Shown here in pieces: positions 12,209 through 22,671 of a stretch of 64,000 nt of DNA. Position 1 is the stretch's first letter. Every line of letters starts with the position of its first letter. Source of the DNA: Phragmites australis. Its lineage: Eukaryota; Streptophyta; Magnoliopsida; Poales; Poaceae. The stretch spans positions 5,052,001 through 5,116,000 of the forward strand of contig NC_084940.1 in the NCBI RefSeq assembly GCF_958298935.1, read 5' to 3'. The notes under the pieces are model-generated. The model was not told the DNA's origin and ran no database searches. It worked only from the letters and a program-made list of their open reading frames with translations. Made by a program: the position numbers and the translations under genes.

Positions 12209-12288
<80 letters not shown>
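12209..12288. repeat. (CT)n microsatellite, about 40 uninterrupted units
   Basis: About 80 bases of pure CT on the plus strand, preceded by GAGTAAGGTA. It lies just upstream of the decayed hAT transposase coding region. Confidence 0.97.
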
Positions 12289-12293
<5 letters not shown>

Positions 12294-12322
12294 GTTCTAG
12301 TGCATAGGCAACCTAGTTGTGT

Positions 12323-12415
12323 TTCTGGTGAAGTAGAACTGAAGTGGTTAGTGTTCTGGTGAAGTACTGAAGTTGTGGTTAGTGTTATGGTGAAGTACTG
12401 AAGTGGTGGTTAGGT
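12323..12415. repeat. 31-bp minisatellite, three copies
   Basis: Three adjacent, slightly diverged copies of a unit reading TTCTGGTGAAGTACTGAAGT followed by GGTGGTTAGTG. Confidence 0.85.
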
Positions 12416-12449
12416 ACTGTCTAGTAAGATCTGTTATGCTGGATTGGTG

Positions 12450-14800
12450 AAGTAGAAGTGATTGGTCAAGACTCAAGAACATATACTTCTTTTTTTTGTG
12501 CGGAATATGACCGATCAAGGCATAGAGGCCTCAGACGCCGCATGCCCATATCAAAGATTGATCCAAAGACCAATCCAAAATGGAAGGCAAATTCAAATGA
12601 TCCTGGGTGGAAATATGGATTTTGGCCAACCATTGGCAATAGAGATCTCATGCAGTGTTGTTTGTATGATAGAAAGTTAACTGGAGGAATTACAAGGTTC
12701 AAGGAGCATCTTGTGGGTGGATATAGAGATGTTCTGAAGTGTGTTAAAACTACAACAGCTATCTCTCGAGAGATGCAAGATGCTATGAAGAAGAAGAAAC
12801 CACCCATCCTTGATAATGAAGGAGAGCATCAAGGAGAAAATCATGACGTAATTGTTGTGACAGAGGAGGAGTCCCAAGATGTTGCTAGAAGCATTGCCAT
12901 CCTAGTTTAGTGATAGTTGCCAAAAGAAAATAATCTGCCTTGAAGTTTAGTGCTCCAACTCCAAAAGAGCCCAACACCAAGTCTGTTAGTTGAATGCTTT
13001 GGAGAACATCCACATTCGAATAATCCTTCTCAAAACAGTATTCAAGCTAGCATGAGGACAAAGAAAGAAAGAGATGCTGTCAACTTAGAGTGTGCTAGGT
13101 TCTTTTATGAGTGTAGCATACCATTCAATGTCGCAAATTCTAGGCAGTTTGAGATTGATATAGACGCCATTGCACTGTACGATTTTGGGTATAAGCCTCC
13201 TAGCTACCATGAGCTTAGGGAGCCATTGCTTCATAAGGTTGTTAAGGAGATAGATGATTTGAGGAAGAAGTATGAAGAGGCATGGAAGCAATATGGCTAC
13301 ACATTGATGTCAGACGGATGGACAGATAGGAGGGGCACCATTTGATCAACTTCCTTATCAATAGTCCGAATGAGATTTTCTTCTTGGAGTCAGTTGTTGC
13401 ATCTAGTGAAGTACATGATCAAGTGATGCTAGCTAATTTGTTAGAGAAGAGAATTTTGGACATTACAAAAGATATAGTTGTGCAAGTTGTCATTGACAAT
13501 AGGCAACGAGCAAGCTTCTCATAGAGAGGTTTCCTATACTTTTTTTGACACCTTGTGTTATACATTGCTTGGATCTTATGTTGGAAGACGTAGGGAAGTT
13601 GAAGTAATTTAAGAAGCATATATCACTGCCCAACATGTCACTACATTCATATATAGGCATGAAAGACTTCTTAGTGCAATGAGAGAGAAGACAACTGGAA
13701 GGGATCATGTGAGATCCGCAGCAAGTCAGTTTGCTACCACATTCCTCATCTTGCAGAGTTTGCACAAGCACAAAGATGTATTGAGATATCAGTTTATTAC
13801 TGATGATTGGACTAGTCGCAAACTAGCAAAGATAGAGGCCGAAAAAGTGTACAATATTATGCTTTTTATGGAGTTCTAGAACGAATAGTAAAAGATGAGA
13901 GCCTTCGAAACAAAATTGATCCACAACCTATGCTCTATGAAGATCAACGTGGAGATATCTTCAAGAATTACATGGCCCTCCAAACTATAAGTTAAAGAAC
14001 CCTCGTAAGTGATTTAAAGTTTTAATTACCGCATGCTATTTAAGGCTTAACTCATAATATATGCATATGTATTGTTAATTTAGTTGATTGGTGGTGTACG
14101 TATGGTGGCCAATCCATTGAGCTACAAAGATTTGCAAAGCATATTGTTAATCTTTGTGATTCATCATTCAATTGTGAGCGTAATGGGAGCACTTTTGAAT
14201 TTGTAAGTGAAGTACTCAAGTTTCATAGTTCAATTAGCAAAATTTATTATATAATTTTATTAACTTTGCTTGCTTCTATAGTCAATTGTAGATTCATACT
14301 AAGAAGAGGAACTGGCTAGAGCATACAAGATTGAATGATTTGGTTTATGTTGCCTATAATTGGAAAATAATTACTAGGTTCTGAAAGTGTTGTGAGGAAG
14401 TAGGTAAAAGCTATGACCCTTTAGTTATGAAAGACTTTGATTTGGAAAATGAATGAGTTGACCCAACGGTCCAACCTAAAGGTTCTCATGATTTGGACCT
14501 CACATGGGACCAAGTTGATGAAGTCATTGGTGTGTCACGTGAGCTTCGAGGTTGTAACCTTCCTAGGACCTACGCTCGTCATGCAAGACATATATCAAGA
14601 GTGAGGAAGAGGGAGAGGAAGAAGACATCATTTTGGATGATGATGATATAGATGATTTTGGTGAACAACCAATTGATGCTACTGAAGATGGTGCAGAAAA
14701 TGTGATAGCATCTAAGATCTCAATGAGTTTGCAACAGATGACTTTTAAGAGAGGAGAAATTTGAAACTTTGAGAGATGAGAGAGTTCTATCATCATAACA
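12450..14800 (+). pseudogene. hAT-family transposase gene, degenerate
   Basis: Plus-strand frames, interrupted by stops and shifts, give the domains of a grass hAT transposase in order. A BED-type zinc finger at about 12590-12730 has DPGWKYGFWP, QCC.YDRK and GGITRFKEHL. After it come TAISREMQDAMKKKK and then a DUF659 block at about 13080-13520 (FFYECSIPFNVANS, GYTLMSDGWTDRR, FLINSPNEIFFLESV, VVQVVIDN). Next is an ATRFAT-like segment near 13690-13810. The C-terminal dimerisation region lies at about 14095-14370 (WWCTYGG, CERNGSTFEF, HTKKRNWLEH, LNDLVYVAYN). No intact frame spans these, so it is a relic. Terminal inverted repeats were not found. Confidence 0.88.
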
Positions 14801-15415
14801 ACTATGCTAGTGTGTTGTGAGCAAACTCATGGGTGTTGGACTTGCATGATGCATACTAACAGATGTAAAAATTATAAGAGATATGCATAGCCGATGTCCT
14901 CCCTGCTCTAGTGGCCTAACAATTTCAGCTCGTTTATTCCCACAGTGGCTATCAGTAGGTATGAGCTGCATATCTATCCATACATCCAGCAGATTCTTGC
15001 CACTCTAACTAGGTAAATGATTTTCATCTGTAAACTATTTAGTGTGAGGCCAAAGGCCGAGCATCTCGGCGAGAAGAGAATACATTACATGTAACAAAAA
15101 GCAAGGTTTGGCATGGATGAACTGGAATAAAATTTACCCTTAGACAAGACTACTCACGCAAGTCAAGTCATGTATGCACACAAGAGGGAAAAGAAAACGG
15201 CAATGTTCTCTTGGAAAGGAAAGCTACAGAGGTAGAAGGTTAATGGCATGTTGTTTGGATATTGTTGCACGAAAGGTGAAAGCTCACTCTCCTCATGGCC
15301 ATGTACCAAATCGACAAAACTAAAGCTACCGAATTGTACAAAATAAAGAGGAAGGAGGTGAGAGAATGTGGCTTCTCTCTCCAATCTTAGGCAAGCAAAG
15401 CTACCTTTGTTACAC
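14801..15415. other. Intergenic, upstream region of the bZIP gene
   Basis: No coding sequence is recognised. The segment runs up to a TATA box at 15416. Confidence 0.4.
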
Positions 15416-15422
15416 TATAAAG
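15416..15422 (+). promoter_or_regulatory. TATA box of the bZIP gene
   Basis: TATAAAG lies 137 bases before the bZIP start codon and predicts transcription start near 15450, giving a leader of about 100 bases. This placement means the long plus frame starting at 15368 cannot be an independent leader ORF. Confidence 0.6.
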
Positions 15423-15552
15423 GGCCCTCACCAACCAAGTGCCTCCTCCGCTCACCCAGAGAAAATCCATCAAGAAGCCAAACCAGAGACCAGAGTAGCC
15501 ACGTCTACTTCTACCTCTCTAAGATCTCCACTAGCAAACAAGTGAAGCAATC

Positions 15553-16089
15553 ATGCTGCACCAGCACCATTACCATGGAGGACTGGCCAGCCTTCACTGC
15601 CTCTCAGCTCCAGACCCAGCATTCCACGCTCACTACCACAGCAACATGATCACCATGGCGCTCCCTCCCTCCCACTTCTCACCTGCTACCTATGAACCTA
15701 TCCACGAAGCACTGGATGTCGTCGGAAACAGCTCAGCCGGCTCTATCAATGCCGATGACGCCTACGGCAGCCGGACTGCGATGGCAGAGGACGAGCGGAG
15801 GCGGCGGAGGATGGTCTCCAACCGGGAGTCCGCCAGGAGGTCACGCATGCGCAAGCAGGGGCAGCTCACCGAGCTGTGGGCGCAGGTCGTCCACCTCCGT
15901 GGCACCAAGCGCCTCCTCCTCGACGAACTCAACCATGCAATGAGGGGCTGCAGCGACGTGCACTGCGAGAACGCCCGGCTCGAGAAAGAGAAGGCCGAGC
16001 TCAATACCAAGCTTGAATGCCTCATGCAAGCACAGAGGGGAAACACCTCACCAAACTCCTCAGAGCCACGTGAGGATAGGACTGAATAA
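15553..16089 (+). CDS. Group S bZIP transcription factor
   Basis: A single-exon frame of 178 residues. The basic region covers about residues 82-101 (RRRRRMVSNRESARRSRMRK), with the invariant N-x7-R at N90 and R98. The zipper begins ten residues later and reads L108, L115, L122, A129, V136, L143, L150. The block LTELWAQVVHL next to the basic region is the signature of plant group S bZIPs (bZIP42/43/53-like). Small intronless genes are typical of group S. Such proteins act in the nucleus on ACGT-core sites as homo- or heterodimers. ATG 15553 is taken as the start because it is first after the predicted transcription start and has A at -3; in-frame ATG 15646 is an alternative. Another ATG at 15575 in the +1 frame has a stronger context. 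The paralogue assignment is open. Confidence 0.93.
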   Translation: MLHQHHYHGGLASLHCLSAPDPAFHAHYHSNMITMALPPSHFSPATYEPIHEALDVVGNSSAGSINADDAYGSRTAMAEDERRRRRMVSNRESARRSRMRKQGQLTELWAQVVHLRGTKRLLLDELNHAMRGCSDVHCENARLEKEKAELNTKLECLMQAQRGNTSPNSSEPREDRTE

Positions 16090-17560
16090 ATCGTTCCTAT
16101 CTTCACATTTTAGCTACGATGATTGTTATTAGTATACCAAATAAAATATGTTTGAGGTGGTTTCTTCAGCTTCTTTTTTCTCTCTTATGGGAGAATATTC
16201 TAACTACCTATTGTTGGCATCTTTTTTGTCAAGGTCGCTAAGATAAATATGGATCGGGTGTGCTAACAAGTTGCCATCCAAAGTACAGTAGTAAGTTAGT
16301 AACAGCGCACATAGATGAGAAAAAAAAAAGAAACGCTGAAAACCAATATGGGATAAGAAGCCTTACGGTTGGTTTCTTCTTAACAAATAGAGCTTTCCAT
16401 TGAGAATGATGTGGTGAGTGGGGAAAAGATTGTTTGGATTAAAGAGTCACAAACCAAACGATAAAACAATTCATTCAGATGCTTATTAGGCAGAGTTCTC
16501 TTGAATTTTACCCAAAAGAAAACATAAACGACATGATCAAGACAAACCAAATCCTTGCTTTCTTCCAATAGAAAAATCAACACATAAACATGAGGATTTC
16601 CTTTTTTGCGAGAATAAACATGAAGATGATGTTATATGAAAGAAAGCCAAATGATCTAACATGCAAATTTTATGCTAATATAACAAATTCACTGAATCCA
16701 CCGATGATATGAACATCACAAATAACGGTGTAAAACAATTTTAGAGGATTACACGCTCTTTCAATGCCAAATCTGAACTTAGAAATCTCTCAAGATAGAT
16801 GTGCATAATTTGAATCATAAATGCATAAACACTAAATCTAATTGTGATTTCACAGGTTCCTTGTGTTTCCACATATACGGCGTCAAATTAATGTTGATGG
16901 CAATAGCACCAAAATTAAGAAAATCAAACAGGTTTCAGACATAAGAATGGATCTGAAATTTGCAATTGGAAAGTATGCCATCAAATCAATCTTGTCCAAG
17001 CTTGCGTGAGCGTGTTAATGCAAAATAGAAAGGTATAGGCCACCATGAAGTGCTAACATCACAAGGGCCAGACAAAGGTGTTTAGAAAGAGACTTGATAC
17101 GTACTTACACAGGCAGGCAGACAGGGACAAGCACAATAGAAAGTCTCTTCAGTGGTGGTGATGCAGCTTTCCATATAACAGGTCAAGAACTAGCAAGTAC
17201 TACAGCACTTCAATCAAGCTGTTAGAAGAGAAAACATTCAGACATGAGCTATGTATTTCCAGTTGCATATACATTAGAACAATTCACAGTTCAGTATATG
17301 ACTTTGTAGATAAGAATAATTTACCGTCCCATAAGATTGCAGAAGAATTTCCAAACATTCAACCATTGACAACATTGTGAAATCATTGGTAAGTACAAGA
17401 GAACTTTTGTACTCCAAAGACTACTGAGAACTAGATGACACTGCCCTACTAGCGTTAGCACCGGATAACAAGGGAATAGGGGGGGAAATGTTGGACAGTA
17501 ATGAGATGAATAAAAGAATAATCGAAAGCGTTATCATGTAGTGTGAATAGCACCATTAGC
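16090..17560. other. Intergenic between bZIP gene and Reina-like element
   Basis: A-T rich sequence with no recognisable gene, RNA or complete repeat. It includes the left flank of the retrotransposon with target copy ATGCT at 17561-17565. Confidence 0.4.
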
Positions 17561-17565
17561 ATGCT

Positions 17566-17932
17566 TGTCATGTGCGGACGCACATATGCCAGGCGCGGAC
17601 GCGCCCGCGACGTGCGCCGCGCGGCTGAGCGCGCTGAGCGCGCTGGGCAGGCGCTGCATGGGTTAGCCTCTAGTGGCTAAAGATAGAAACTTAGATTAGT
17701 AAGTTGTTTTGGAAATTCCTAGAATCAGGGAGAGCTTTCTCCATTTCGGTTGGGCCATTGGCCATATATGCTTGTAATCGCTTGACAATCGGGGGAGGAA
17801 GAATTATATCCCTAATCTCTCTCTCTCTGTTAAGCCTGCGGTTGAGGGGGATAACCTCACCGGAGAAGACGGCCGACGGCTACGAACTGCGTAGCCGCGG
17901 TTCGGCCAGTCGGGGGTTCGACGCCCTTGACA
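17566..17932 (+). repeat. 5' LTR of the Reina-like element
   Basis: 367 bases from TGTCATGTGC to CCCTTGACA, with TG..CA ends. A GC-rich 5' third contains the palindrome TGTGCGGACGCACA; the 3' part holds CATATATG, a possible TATA box, and a CT-rich tract. It is almost identical to 22305-22671. Confidence 0.97.
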
Positions 17933-17935
17933 ACC

Positions 17936-17943
17936 TGGTATCA
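17936..17943 (+). other. Primer binding site (initiator tRNA-Met)
   Basis: Three bases after the LTR end, TGGTATCA matches the start of the common plant retrotransposon PBS complementary to initiator tRNA-Met (TGGTATCAGAGC). The next bases, TGGTC, depart from the full consensus, so complementarity is 8 bases. Confidence 0.85.
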
Positions 17944-18060
17944 TGGTCACGTCGGTCCTCTCCCACCCGCTCCACCCATTCTTCCACAGCCGCCGCCCAC
18001 CACCATAGCCCTCCACCATCGCCGCAGTCCTCCACCGCTTCCGCGCCGCAGCCAGCAGCC

Positions 18061-21000
18061 ATGAGCGATCCCACCATCGCCGATGTGATGGAGATGTTGA
18101 AAGCAATCACCACGGAGATGACAACCATGAAGGCCGACATGGCGGCTATGAAGGAGAAGTCGGCCTCGTCGTCGGACAGCGGCGCCGGCGGTCGCCCAGA
18201 GGGGCCGCGCGATCTTGATCGCCCCCCAAAATTCCAAAAATTGGATTTTCCCCGCTACGACGGCAAGACCGATCCGATGCTCTTCATCAACAAGTGCGAA
18301 TCCTATTTTCGCCAACAGCGCACAATGGCGGAGGAGCGCGTGTGGATGGCCTCGTACAATTTGGAGGACGTCGCGCAACTCTGGTACCTCCAACTCCAGG
18401 AGGACGAGGGCACGCCGCCGTGGGGGCGATTCAAGGAGCTCCTGCACTTGCGGTTCGGGCCTCCCCTCCGCTCGGCTCCGCTGTTCGAGCTCGCCGAGTG
18501 CCGGCGTACAGGGACCGTGGAGGAGTACTCCAATCGCTTCCAGGCCCTCCTGCCTCGCGTGGGTCGTCTTGATGAGGCTCAGCGCGTCCAGCTCTTCACC
18601 GGCGGACTCCTGCCGCCGCTCAGCCACGCCGTCCGCATCCACAACCCGGAGACGCTCGCGGCCGCCATGAGCCTGGCGCGCCAAGTGGAGTTGATGGAGA
18701 TCGACCGCCCGGTGCAGCCTCCCCCTCGGGCGCCCCCGCGCGGCCTCCTTCCCGCTCCCGCGCCCCGGCCAGCGCTCCAGGCGCCCCAGCAGCCACTGGC
18801 GCTCCCTGCCCCTCCGGTGGCCGCCCAGCAGGGTCGCGGCGAGGGCAACCAGAGGCGCCTCACCCCGGACGAGATGGCGGAACGGCGCCGTCTGGGTCTC
18901 TGTTTTAATTGCAATGAAAAATATACCCGTGGCCATAACAGGTTTTGCCGGCGCATCTTCTTCCTTGAAGGCGTGGAGCTCGAGGACGCCGCGGACACCG
19001 CTGGCGACGCGGAGCACGACGCCGAGGCGCCCTGTTTTTCCCTGCAGGCCGTGGCTGGGGTTCCCATGGCGGGCACCATGCAGATCGCCGTGGCACTTGG
19101 CGCCGCGTCCCTCGTCGCCCTCCTCGACTCCGGCAGCACGCACAACTTCATCTCGGAGGAAGCGACGCGGCGCTCCGGTCTACCCCTCCGCCAACGCCCC
19201 CGCCTCACAGCCTTGGTCGCCAATGGCGAACGGGTCACCTGCGCCGGCGCCATCCGCGACGCGCCCCTGCTCATCGACGGCGAGTCGTTCCCGGCCGACC
19301 TCTACGTCATGCCACTGGCCGGGTACGACGTCGTCCTCGGCACCCGGTGGCTCTGCGAGTTGGGGCCCATTGTTTGGGACCTCGGCCGCCGGCGCATGTC
19401 CTTCCAGCGCCAGGGGCGCCCCGTCTCCTGGACCGGCGTGGCCAGCCCCTCTGTGCCGGCCCTGGGCGCAACAACAGAGGCCGGTCCCCTCCTGGGGGCG
19501 CTGTTGCTCTCGTTTGGGGGGCTCTTCTCGGACCCCGTTGGTCTGCCCCCCAAGCGTGCGCACGACCACCGCATTATTCTCAAGCCCGACGCCCCACCGG
19601 TCGCTGTCCGCCCTTACCGGTACCCCGCGGCGCACAAGGACGAGTTGGAGCGGCAGTGTGCCGCCATGATTGATCAAGGGATCGTCCGCCGCAGCGACTC
19701 GCCGTTCTCGTCGCCCGTCCTCCTCGTCAAGAAGCCCGATGGTTCGTGGCGCTTCTGCGTCGACTACCGGGCGCTGAACGCGCTCACCGTCAAGGATGCT
19801 TTCCCGATCCCGGTGGTCGACGAGCTACTCGACGAGCTCCATGGCGCCAAGTTCTTCACCAAGCTGGACCTCCGGTCCGGGTACCACCAGGTGCGCATGC
19901 GCCCGGAGGACGTGCACAAGACGGCGTTCCGCACCCACGACGGCCTGTACGAGTTCCTGGTAATGGCGTTCGGGCTGTGCAACGCCCCGGCGACATTCCA
20001 GGCCTTGATGAACGACGTGCTCCGCCCGTTCCTGCGCCGCTTCGTCCTGGTATTTTTTGACGATATTCTGATTTACAGCAAGATGTGGGCTGATCATCTT
20101 CGCCACCTCCGGGCCGTCCTCGACGAACTACGCCGCCACCAACTCTTCGTGAAGCGCACCAAGTGCTCTTTTGGTGCTTCCTCCGTCACCTACCTCGGCC
20201 ATGTCATATCCGCGGCGGGTGTGGCCATGGACCCGGCCAAGGTGCAGGCGATCCATGATTGGCCGGCTCCACGTTCGCCCCGGGCTGTGCGCGGTTTCCT
20301 CGGCCTCGCCGGGTACTACCGCAAGTTCGTCCACAACTACGGGGCGATCGCTGCACCACTGACGGCCCTACTCAAGAAGGAGGGTTTCTCCTGGGACGAC
20401 GCGGCGGCGGCGGCATTCACAGCGCTCAAGGCCGCCGTCACGTCCGCCCCCGTCCTCGCCATGCCCGACTTCGCCAAGCTGTTCAACGTCGAGTGCGACG
20501 CGTCGACGTTCGGCTTCGGCGCGGTCCTGGTCCAGGAGGGCCATCCGGTCGCCTTCTTCAGCAGGCCTGTGGCGCCTCGCCACCGCTCGCTAGCCGCCTA
20601 CGAGCGCGAGCTCATCGGCCTCGTCCAGGCGGTACGGCACTGGCGCCCGTATCTCTGGGGGCGGCGCTTCATCGTCAAGACCGACCACTACAGCCTGAAG
20701 TACCTCCTCGATCAGCGCCTCGCCACGATCCCTCAGCACCACTGGGTCGGCAAGCTCCTGGGCTTCGATTTCTCGGTGGAGTACCGGTCGGGCGCCACGA
20801 ACGTCGTCGCCGACGCCCTCTCCCGTCGCGACAATGACGAAGGGGAGGTGATGGCTATTTCGGCGCCCCGCTTTGACTTCATCGAGCGCCTCCGCCACGC
20901 CCAGGCCATTGATTGGGCCCTGGTCGCCATCCACGATGAGGTCCGGGCTGGCACCCGCACCGCTCCGTGGGCGCTGGTGGACGGCATGGTCGCCTTCGAC

Positions 21001-22419
21001 GGCCGCCTGTACATCCCCTCGGCGTCGCCGCTGCTGCAGGAGATCTTGGCCGCGGTCCACAACGACGGCCATGAGGGCATCCACCGCACCCTCCACAGGC
21101 TCCGGCGGGATTTTCATTTTCCCACCATGCGTCGTTTGGTGCAGGATTTCGTGAAGGCCTGCGTCACCTGTCAGCAGTACAAGTCCGACCACCTCAGGCC
21201 GGCCGGTCTGCTGCAGCCACTGCCGGTTCCGTCTGTTGTGTGGGCTGACATCGGCATCGACTTCATCGAGGCGCTGCCCAAGGTGCAAGGCAAGACGGTC
21301 ATCCTCTCCGTCGTGGATCGCTTCAGCAAGTACTGCCATTTCATCCCCCTGGCGCACCCCTACACCGCCGAGTCCGTCGCTCACGCCTTCTTCGCCGACA
21401 TCGTTCGCCTCCATGGCGTTCCGCAGTCCATCGTCTCGGACCGCGATCCAGTGTTCACCTCGGCGTTCTGGCAGGAGCTCATGCGGCTCACTGGGACGAA
21501 GCTCTACATGTCGTCCGCCTTTCACCCGCAGACGGACGGCCAGACCGAGGCCGCCAACCGGGTCATCGTCATGTACTTGCGCTGCTTCACCGGCGACCGT
21601 CCCCGGCAGTGGCTCCGTTGGCTGCCATGGGCGGAGTACACCTACAACACCGCCTATCAGTCATCGCTCCGCGAAACTCCGTTTCGTGTAGTCTATGGCC
21701 GGGACCCCCCGACCATCCGCTCCTATGAGCCCGGCGAGACCCGCGTCGCAGCGGTCGCCCAAGAGATGGAGGAGCGCGCGGCCTTCCTCGACGACATCCG
21801 CTATCGCCTTGAACAGGCACAGGCGGTCCAGAAGCGCGTCTACGACCAGCACCACAGGCCGGTGTCCTTCCAGGTCGGCGATTGGGCTCTTCTTCGCCTT
21901 CGGCAGCGGGCAGCAGCATCCCTCCCACGCTCGGCAACAGGGAAGCTCAAGTCGCGATACGTCGGGCCGTACCAGGTGGCGGAGCTCATCAACGAGGTGG
22001 CTGTGCGGCTACAGCTTCCCCCCGGCGCTCGCCTTCATGATGTGTTCCACGTCGGCGTCCTCAAGAAGTTTGTCGGTACCCCGCCGGCCGTTCCACCCCT
22101 GCTGCCTCCGCTCCTGCACGGTGCTGTGGTGCCTGCACCCGCCCGGGTGACTCGAGCTCGGCTGGCCCGGGGAGTGCGCCAGGTGCTCGTTGAATGGCAG
22201 GGAGAACCTCCTGCTTCGGCTACATGGGAGGATCTGGACGACCTCCGTGCTCGGTTCCCTTCCTTTCAGCTCGAGGGCGAGCTGGACTTCGAGGCGGGGA
22301 GAGATGTCATGTGCGGACGCACATATGCCAGGCGCGGACGCGCCCGCGACGTGCGCCGCGCGGCTGAGCGCGCTGAGCGTGCTGGGCAGGCGCTGCATGG
22401 GTTAGCCTCTAGTGGCTAA
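18061..22419 (+). CDS. gag-pol polyprotein of the Reina-like element, 1452 residues
   Basis: Domains in order: gag capsid (about residues 50-230, with FQKLDFPRYDG and LWYLQLQ); a CCHC-like knuckle near 280 (CFNCNEKYTRGHNRFC); protease near 355 (LLDSGSTHNFIS); RT from about 550 (CVDYRALN) with catalytic FFDD near 665; RNase H near 810 (CDASTFGFGAVL); integrase HHCC near 1000-1040; the DDE core (DFIEALP, SDRDPVFTS, HPQTDGQTEAANR) at about 1060-1165; and a chromodomain-like end (VLVEWQGEP..ATWEDL) near 1370. ATG 18061 is chosen as start because the open frame to its left runs through the PBS and LTR. The frame continues into the 3' LTR and stops at 22417. No stop or shift is seen. Confidence 0.95.
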   Translation: MSDPTIADVMEMLKAITTEMTTMKADMAAMKEKSASSSDSGAGGRPEGPRDLDRPPKFQKLDFPRYDGKTDPMLFINKCESYFRQQRTMAEERVWMASYNLEDVAQLWYLQLQEDEGTPPWGRFKELLHLRFGPPLRSAPLFELAECRRTGTVEEYSNRFQALLPRVGRLDEAQRVQLFTGGLLPPLSHAVRIHNPETLAAAMSLARQVELMEIDRPVQPPPRAPPRGLLPAPAPRPALQAPQQPLALPAPPVAAQQGRGEGNQRRLTPDEMAERRRLGLCFNCNEKYTRGHNRFCRRIFFLEGVELEDAADTAGDAEHDAEAPCFSLQAVAGVPMAGTMQIAVALGAASLVALLDSGSTHNFISEEATRRSGLPLRQRPRLTALVANGERVTCAGAIRDAPLLIDGESFPADLYVMPLAGYDVVLGTRWLCELGPIVWDLGRRRMSFQRQGRPVSWTGVASPSVPALGATTEAGPLLGALLLSFGGLFSDPVGLPPKRAHDHRIILKPDAPPVAVRPYRYPAAHKDELERQCAAMIDQGIVRRSDSPFSSPVLLVKKPDGSWRFCVDYRALNALTVKDAFPIPVVDELLDELHGAKFFTKLDLRSGYHQVRMRPEDVHKTAFRTHDGLYEFLVMAFGLCNAPATFQALMNDVLRPFLRRFVLVFFDDILIYSKMWADHLRHLRAVLDELRRHQLFVKRTKCSFGASSVTYLGHVISAAGVAMDPAKVQAIHDWPAPRSPRAVRGFLGLAGYYRKFVHNYGAIAAPLTALLKKEGFSWDDAAAAAFTALKAAVTSAPVLAMPDFAKLFNVECDASTFGFGAVLVQEGHPVAFFSRPVAPRHRSLAAYERELIGLVQAVRHWRPYLWGRRFIVKTDHYSLKYLLDQRLATIPQHHWVGKLLGFDFSVEYRSGATNVVADALSRRDNDEGEVMAISAPRFDFIERLRHAQAIDWALVAIHDEVRAGTRTAPWALVDGMVAFDGRLYIPSASPLLQEILAAVHNDGHEGIHRTLHRLRRDFHFPTMRRLVQDFVKACVTCQQYKSDHLRPAGLLQPLPVPSVVWADIGIDFIEALPKVQGKTVILSVVDRFSKYCHFIPLAHPYTAESVAHAFFADIVRLHGVPQSIVSDRDPVFTSAFWQELMRLTGTKLYMSSAFHPQTDGQTEAANRVIVMYLRCFTGDRPRQWLRWLPWAEYTYNTAYQSSLRETPFRVVYGRDPPTIRSYEPGETRVAAVAQEMEERAAFLDDIRYRLEQAQAVQKRVYDQHHRPVSFQVGDWALLRLRQRAAASLPRSATGKLKSRYVGPYQVAELINEVAVRLQLPPGARLHDVFHVGVLKKFVGTPPAVPPLLPPLLHGAVVPAPARVTRARLARGVRQVLVEWQGEPPASATWEDLDDLRARFPSFQLEGELDFEAGRDVMCGRTYARRGRARDVRRAAERAERAGQALHGLASSG
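22291..22304 (+). other. Polypurine tract
   Basis: GAGGCGGGGAGAGA, interrupted by a single C, directly abuts the 3' LTR, as needed for plus-strand priming. Confidence 0.85.
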
Positions 22420-22671
22420 AGATAGAAACTTAGATTAGTAAGTTGTTTTGGAAATTCCTAGAATCAGGGAGAGCCTTCTCCATTTCGGTTGGGCCATTGG
22501 CCATATATGCTTGTAATCGCTTGACAATCGGGGGAGGAAGAATTATATCCCTAATCTCTCTCTCTCTGTTAAGCCTGCGGTTGAGGGGGATAACCTCACC
22601 GGAGAAGACGGCCGACAGCTACGAACTGCGTAGCCGCGGTCCGGCCAGTCGGGGGTTCGACGCCCTTGACA
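22305..22671 (+). repeat. 3' LTR of the Reina-like element
   Basis: 367 bases with the same ends as the 5' LTR. Four differences were found by eye, all C/T or G/A. The polyprotein stop codon TAA lies 112 bases inside this LTR. Confidence 0.97.

Larger units (their letters stand above)
17566..22671 (+). mobile_element. Complete Reina-like Ty3/gypsy chromovirus, 5106 bp
   Basis: The element has two 367-bp LTRs, an initiator-Met PBS, one open gag-pol frame, a polypurine tract and a target duplication ATGCT at 17561-17565 and 22672-22676. Short LTRs, small total size, a single polyprotein, the D-S-G-S protease motif and a chromodomain-like C-terminus place it in the chromoviruses, best in the Reina group. 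LTRs differ at only four positions, all transitions, so insertion is recent. All protein domains are present in one frame, so it may still be autonomous. It sits 373 bases past the stop codon of the minus-strand gene at 26866-23044. Confidence 0.96.

Noticed and set aside
17704..18060. N-terminal extension of the retroelement polyprotein
   Set aside because: The frame is open through LTR and PBS but starts without ATG; the LTR copy at 22443 shows the same open run. ATG 18061 is the sensible start.
17947..19143. 398-codon minus-strand frame (and 20590-21525, 311 codons)
   Set aside because: Antisense shadows of the GC3-rich gag-pol gene; no motifs of their own.
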